Part shown: piece by piece, positions 1-64,000 of the stretch
How the letters are laid out: every line of letters starts with the position of its first letter
Position numbering within the stretch: the first letter of the stretch is position 1
NCBI GenBank assembly: GCA_012934845.2
Contig: WNNJ02002953.1
Location: 1-64,000 of the forward strand
DNA length: 64,000 nucleotides
Direction: 5' to 3'
From: Pomphorhynchus laevis
Taxonomy: Eukaryota > Acanthocephala > Palaeacanthocephala > Echinorhynchida > Pomphorhynchidae
Program-made: the position numbers and the translations under genes
Notes under the pieces: model-generated
The model's database searches: none
The model's input: the letters and a program-made list of their open reading frames with translations, nothing else
What the model was told of the DNA's origin: nothing

Positions 1-1619
1 GAAGTATAAAAATTATTTTATTATATATGTAAAGTGTTTTATTAAGTTAAGCAAGTACATGCATCGAGTTTGGCATCTCACTATTTCAAGAATGTAATGA
101 TATGTTACTCAATTATAAGATTAAATATTAATATTTAATCTTATAATATTAAATATTAATATTATAATATTAATATTATATTGACATATAATAGAAGAAA
201 TAATATGTAATTATATAATATAATTCTAATGACAATTATAATGACAATCACAATTATAATTATAATTTAAATCTCGCCCATTTTAATTTAATTATCATGT
301 TAATATTTCCGTACAACTGTCTGGTTACACGCACCCGACAATGAAAAATCATCCGAACAGTGATGAGTTGACCATTGTTCTTCGCACTTAATTTATATTT
401 TGTAGACGTGTTGCTTGTCATTTTCATTGTCTTGGCTTGTTTTTCTGCTATCTCTCGTTCCCGATATCCTTTGGTGAAACAACATCGCTACTGTAAGGAG
501 ACAGGTCTCCGAGACTCTTTTCTGCCTTTTCGTCCATTGTCCAATCTGCCGTTGGAGTCATCGGAGTGATTTTGCTTGCTCGGCTATCTCCCGTTTTCGA
601 TATCTTTTGATGATTCAATATCACTACTGCAATTGATCAGGCCTCCGTGACTCTCTTCCCCCATTTCGTCCATTGCCTAATCCGCCGTTGGAGTCATTGG
701 AGGGAAACAGTCTATAAAAGAACTATCTCTCCGGCTGATGCAAGCTGGCCAATTATTTAGCCGTTGATCGACGAATCTCGAACATGCCTGGGCTGCTCCT
801 TGAAAAGGCTGATCGGCAATAGATGCCAGTTTAATACTTAATCGACTGGCACCTAGCTGCACAGTGTTAACATATTAATATTATTAACATATAAAATATT
901 AACACTTTTTCATATATAATATTTCATATGTTTATATTTTCAGATTATATAATTTCAGATTTATACAAGAAAGCACATTGAACATTATTTTGTTTTACTT
1001 ATAAATTTTTATATTGATAAGATTTTAAAATAGAAAACTTCATAGACTTTGGATTATTTGTTTTTTTTTATACTGTTATAATATACAAATTAGTATATTT
1101 GTAATATTTTTCACTTTTACAAGACACGAAGAAGCACTTAGAGTCTGATAAATTTACTATATTCCTTGACATCCACTTTTCCACAAAAAGATATCATATT
1201 ATTTCTAATATGATATATATTTTTCTATAAATATTATTTCTAATAAAATTTTTTTAAAAATATTTAACGTGTTTGTGATACTTTCGATTTATTTTCGGCC
1301 GCCACTCTTTAATATAGATCTCTTCCATCAATTTTCAGCTTTGTTTTTCTCAATTTCAAAATGCTTATCGTCTTCAGAATTTCTTTTTTTCGACTGTATT
1401 TTAGTATGCTCTTCGTTAAAAAGATATCTTATGGCGCCTGAATAGTGATGTTAGGCCAAGTTTTAGAGATCAGTTCTCTCTATAAACACAATATAAATAT
1501 GTATTTCAATTAGACAATATATTCAATTCAAATTTCGCTGATATTTACACTGTTTTGATCAATCATTCTTATATAATTGTTTTCAAAAATTAAATATTTT
1601 ATTACTTTCTTCTATTCAG
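1..1619. other. Non-coding flank or intron, AT-rich, with one GC-richer duplicated block
   Basis: Apart from the duplication at 431-703 this stretch is AT-rich sequence with palindromic TTAATATTATAA runs near 130-180. The open frames at 375-569 and 677-862 lie in the duplicated block and resemble nothing I know. No promoter or upstream SZT2 exon is recognisable. Confidence 0.5.
431..703. repeat. Tandem duplication, period about 136 bp
   Basis: Two diverged head-to-tail copies (about 431-566 and 567-703). Shared blocks include TTCGTCCATTG at 530 and 666, GCCGTTGGAGTCAT at 548 and 684, and GATATC at 463 and 599. The GC content is higher than in the surroundings, suggesting a mobile or satellite origin. 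Family unknown. Confidence 0.7.
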
Positions 1620-60147
<58,528 letters not shown>

Positions 60148-60959
60148 GTGATTTAAAATTACAAATTTTGTAGTGGCTGATTGTAGTCCTCCCAAACAAG
60201 TTTTCAAATAGTTTATAGTTGACAACTTTCTTTTAAGTCAAAATGCATTGTTTTCCAAGTGTCTTTGTCAGCATGATTAATCCATACAATTGAACTATTC
60301 CGAAAGAATGAGGATTATTGGACTTATTATTAGCTATTTGTGTATATATAGTCTCTAATTTATAGAATATCACTTGATAGAATGTCCTTCAATCAAATTA
60401 AGTGTGTTTTATGTTGGAACTGTATAAATGACTTTTATATAAAATCGTAAGAATGTACTATGATTGAATGTTATTTAATTGAGTCAAACTCAGTTCACTT
60501 ATTAAAATAAAATGATTGGTAACCGCTTGAAAGAAGGTCATTCTGAATGAATCGAAGGCATACTGTATTTTCATAAGTCCAAATTCTCACCCAAGAATTA
60601 AATATATCAAAAAGCTTGATCACTGACAGTGATCAAATATCAATAACTATCAACTGTATCACTCCACAAATTACCATCTAAATGTTAAAAGCAATTGAGT
60701 TAATTTCATTCCGTTAATCATTAATGCAACACTGAGAAATTGCAGTGCCGTTTTGCCACTGACACTATGTGACTAGTTGTGATTTGTACTTACTGACCAC
60801 ATTTCGTGGTGAAATATCATTTTTATCAAAACATGTGTGAACAAGTAAGTACACTCGGTGCTTCAAAGATAAGTGATAATTCAAGCAAAATGGCTATTTC
60901 AATAGGTATTCCAACGATTTTTTTCTGATATTCAAGACAAATAAGTAAGTGATTTATTG

Positions 60960-63900
60960 TCTGTTAATCAGCCGAGAGCGGGGCTACTCCCCAATCCCCA
61001 AATTGAAGAATTTGGTTGTTTTATCTTTAACCCAGCCACAAGAAAGGCACAAGTTATTTAATATTTTTCTATGATCAAGTTATTTTTAATTATGTTAGAC
61101 TTCATGAATCGGAAATTAAGATTTCCTTCGCTACATGCGATTTAGCGAAGGAGTATGAAGGATTCTTTATCTCAAATTTAAAGCAATTTGGTACGTTACA
61201 GTACAAACCGATTCAGGCCTCTTTAAAAATTAATAATATACTTCCGCACTTAGAGGATAAAGATGTAAAATCACTCAAACGAGTATACAAATTATCAAGT
61301 TTCCAACCTGTTAAGAGTAAAAATGGTTTTATTTTATCAATTGCTTTTGTTCGTCGTCGGTGGATCATGGAGAAATTCTCGCGAACTCCGTGTTTAATCC
61401 AATTCTCGCATACAATCTTAATTTTACCGTACTTGATGCAGACGATCTCACTTACCACAACTACAATGTATGCCATCAATGGGGGCAGTGGGGCTCTAGT
61501 TGCCCAAACAAAAAATTCTGTAGAGTATGTAGCATTGATTCATGTCAAAGCTTAGTTGATGGAACGAAATGCGAAGCTCCTTTCTTATGTTCTAACTGGG
61601 CCGGTGACAACCCAGCTTGGTCCCACAAATGTTCCGTCTTTAAGAACTATAGGATGAAGTTTTCTCAACCGGCTTAAATTAAGAAGGATGATGCAAGCTT
61701 CTCCACAGTAGCTTCAAGAATGTCCGACAAGGATATCTTTTATATTATTGATTCTAATAAACGATCCATACTAAAACAGATGGAAAGTATTGCGGCTGGT
61801 ATACTTTCGGCATTGTACTCTTCCCATGAAATTCTCGAAAGCGAAGATCAAGATCGGAAAACTCCAGAAAGCAAAGAACAAAAGCGCCTCAATGGGAAAT
61901 GAAGACAATGCCGGTGGGCAAATGCTCTCCCAGGACGGAGTTGGTGACGGGAAGGGAAACCTTTCCACCCCTAGCTCTGTCTAGGGATTAGGCAATCCCA
62001 CCCAGCTAACACAATGCAGAGTACTCGTGAGCCTTTTTCACTTAATATTCTTAAGTGGAATTCGAAAGGAGATTCTGCCCTTAGACTTCTATCTGGTAGA
62101 GATGCAGATGTTATAGTCCTTCAGGAGACGCGGTCTATCCGTATCCTTCAGGACATTACACGATTTATCCCTAAGCACATTTGTTCCCACTATACTCCGT
62201 ACATAACCCTCTCACTCATCTTCATCTCAAAGACTCTTGACCCTGGTTAAATGTTCCTTAAGATCGTCCCTTCTACTCAACTATTCTTGTCCAGCCTTAT
62301 CTTTTTAGTGGTTTCACTCTGTAACAACAGTAAACGCCTCAGTCTAGCCAATATAATATCCGTCCGGGGGAAATTCACAAGAACCGTGACCTCCTGGATA
62401 GGATTATTGATAGCGGATATGACATGGTACATGGTGATTTCAACGACAGAACTGATCGTTGGATTAATGCAGCACTCCGCAGAGCCAGGAAAGGTTATCT
62501 TATTCACAAACCACCGTCTCCCACCTTTCATTGCACATTAACGAATTTACTCCTCGACGTATTACTGCATTATGAGAGGTGGTTGTTGAAACCCCACTGC
62601 ACGAGCAGCCGAGACAACATCTGTTTACCTCTCATGACCTGATTCGCTGGCGGTTAGAAGAGGATACGCTGCTTCGAAGGAGATTCCACTTTGATCCAAT
62701 CAGAGTAGCTTTCTTTCAGGCAGCTATCCAACGCTTCCTCCGAATTGGTAATGAGAGTCTAACCGAATTTAATTCCTACCTCTCTTCGCAAGCTACCGTT
62801 ATACTTTCGACTACCTACAAAGGTCGTATTTTCAGTCCCACTCCGACAAAACTCAAGACCTTAGCGTATATGCTCCGTCTTCTCAATCTCTCTATTTCTG
62901 CCAGGCAAATTCTCTCGAAAGAATATTGGAGCACTAGATATAGGTTCCAACTGGGTAAGGATAGGGCAAGCATTGCTTTCCTTAATCCAGTTCAGATTTC
63001 CTTCTGTAAGATATTAGAGAAGGAGAAGGTTGTATGTTGGAAGGATAGAGCTTTGGGCTGGATTAGAAAAATAGGTATTGACAAAGTTTTGGAGGAGTCA
63101 CTATCCCTACATAATTATGGAGCTACTCAATCTCCTCAACCAATCTCGCCTTGGGGAGACTTTAGTAGTAGGGATCTATCTGTCTCAAATATCCTTAACT
63201 CCTGGGTCCATTTCCGGTCACCTCCAAATCCATCGCTCCACTATCTTCTCGTGTCTGTCAGCTCTTGACAGTTGAAGAAAGAAGAGAAGTAGCCGTCACA
63301 ATGTTTTTAGCCGCCCCATCCGATGTTGCCGGCATCAACATTGGTAGACGAATATTTTTACCAAAGAACAATCCGGTATCATGTTCTAAAACCTGTGGCC
63401 CATTTTGATTCAAAATTCCCTCATCTCCATCTACGAAAAAGTGCTTGCCGTAGAATCCGCGATCATCTGAATAGGCGAAATTTAATCCCATTAAGTTTCC
63501 ATAAGTTCGTCAAAGGTCGCCCGGTCCATTCAGCAGTAGGTGAAGTGCATCAGTTCTGTCAAGAAAAATGTCATCAACTCGCTGTAGCTGTTTTCCTTGA
63601 CTTTTCTGCTGCATTTGACAGCATCTCCATTCCCTTTGTTATCTCTTCTCTCAGGTCCCTCGGGTTTCCTGTGAGAATTGTTAACAGGGTGGAGATACTG
63701 TTGTACACCCAACGATTCTTTTATGAGAACGACCCTGATGCTCGTCAGTTCTACCCTATTACGGGTGTTCCCAAGGATCCTCTCTTCTATCTTGTTTCTT
63801 GCTTCCTCGATTAAACTCTTTAAAATATTTAAACGCGAACAACGTCTTGTGGCATACGCTGATGATACCACAGCCCTGTTCTCTGGACGCAGGTGCAAAG

Positions 63901-64000
63901 ACGTAGTCTCGGACATCAGCCGTTTCTTTTCAAGATTAAAAGACCAGTTACCCAAGTCCAATCTTATTTTAAACACCGCCAAATCGCAGGTGGTTGTCTT
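60960..64000 (+). mobile_element. Jockey/I-like LINE, 5' part to mid RT, runs off the window
   Basis: Order on the plus strand: an ORF1-like piece (about 61,108-61,375: ISFATCDLAKEYEGFFISNL), zinc-knuckle Cys/His block (61,436-61,660: CHQWGQWGSSCPNKKFCRVC ... CEAPFLC ... HKCSVF), then an endonuclease (62,014 on: LNILKWNSKGDSALRLL, ADVIVLQETR; later MVHGDFNDRTDRW), a 229-codon linker/RT-start frame (62,579-63,268), and RT (63,500 on: VAVFLDFSAAFDSISIPFV; AYADDTTALFSG near 63,856). Frames are broken at several places. The start near 60,960 is approximate. It occupies the 3' region of the SZT2 gene. Confidence 0.8.

Noticed and set aside
375-569. 64-codon frame starting MFFALNLYFVDVLLVIF, a possible signal peptide
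   Set aside because: It spans the edge of a tandem duplication, has no splice or start context and no homologue I know.
1261-1440. Possible upstream SZT2 exon after TTTTCAG at about 1,339
   Set aside because: The reading LCFSQFQNAYRLQNF ends in a stop with no usable donor and resembles nothing in SZT2.
61213-61479. Minus-strand 88-codon frame
   Set aside because: It lies opposite the LINE ORF1 region and has no motif.

Overview
Kind of DNA. This is an animal nuclear window: very AT-rich (roughly 70%), with spliceosomal introns, non-LTR retrotransposons, Penelope-like elements and a Merlin-type DNA transposon. I see no bacterial features. I cannot place the phylum; an AT-rich invertebrate fits best.

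Main content. Almost the whole window is one host gene on the + strand, an SZT2 homologue (the large scaffold subunit of KICSTOR, the complex that recruits GATOR1 for amino-acid control of mTORC1). I could place about 45 exons from 1,620 to 60,147. Together they encode about 2,400 residues, collinear with vertebrate SZT2 (about 3,400 aa, comparison from memory). Codon phase agrees at nearly every junction, so the gene looks intact. The N-terminus lies upstream. At least one exon is missed between 24,333 and 26,856, and the C-terminal exon(s) after 60,147 were not found. Introns fall into two classes: a tight set of about 38-56 bp and kilobase introns filled with repeats. Several acceptors read AAG.

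Layout of the repeats. 0-4 kb: a 136-bp duplication and a Penelope-type RT remnant (minus). 7.5 and 13.8 kb: a 164-bp tandem repeat. 10-13 kb: a fold-back element, a hammerhead-like motif and a LINE 3' end. 15-18 kb: a LINE RT scrap and a Penelope-like remnant with GIY-YIG endonuclease. 28-31.5 kb: a second GIY-YIG remnant (minus), a LINE RT (minus), and a 94-bp-period array of hammerhead-like cores. 33 kb: a SINE-like tRNA head. 35.5-36.5 kb: a head-to-tail trimer (about 305 bp) carrying a canonical-looking hammerhead core, with a related copy at 56.1-56.7 kb. 40.1-43.5 and 51.0-54.4 kb: two nearly full-length RTE-like LINEs, both antisense to SZT2, each with visible target-site duplications. 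45.3-45.9 kb: a Merlin/IS1595-like transposase remnant. 61-64 kb: a Jockey/I-like LINE (plus) running off the window end.

Most notable signal. Four sequence-unrelated repeat families share the same RNA architecture (CUGANGA, short stem-loop, GAAA). Some sit just downstream of Penelope-like GIY-YIG domains and others form tandem or inverted arrays. This points to a set of hammerhead-ribozyme-bearing retroelements, some of them small and non-autonomous, packed inside introns of a single mTORC1-regulator gene.
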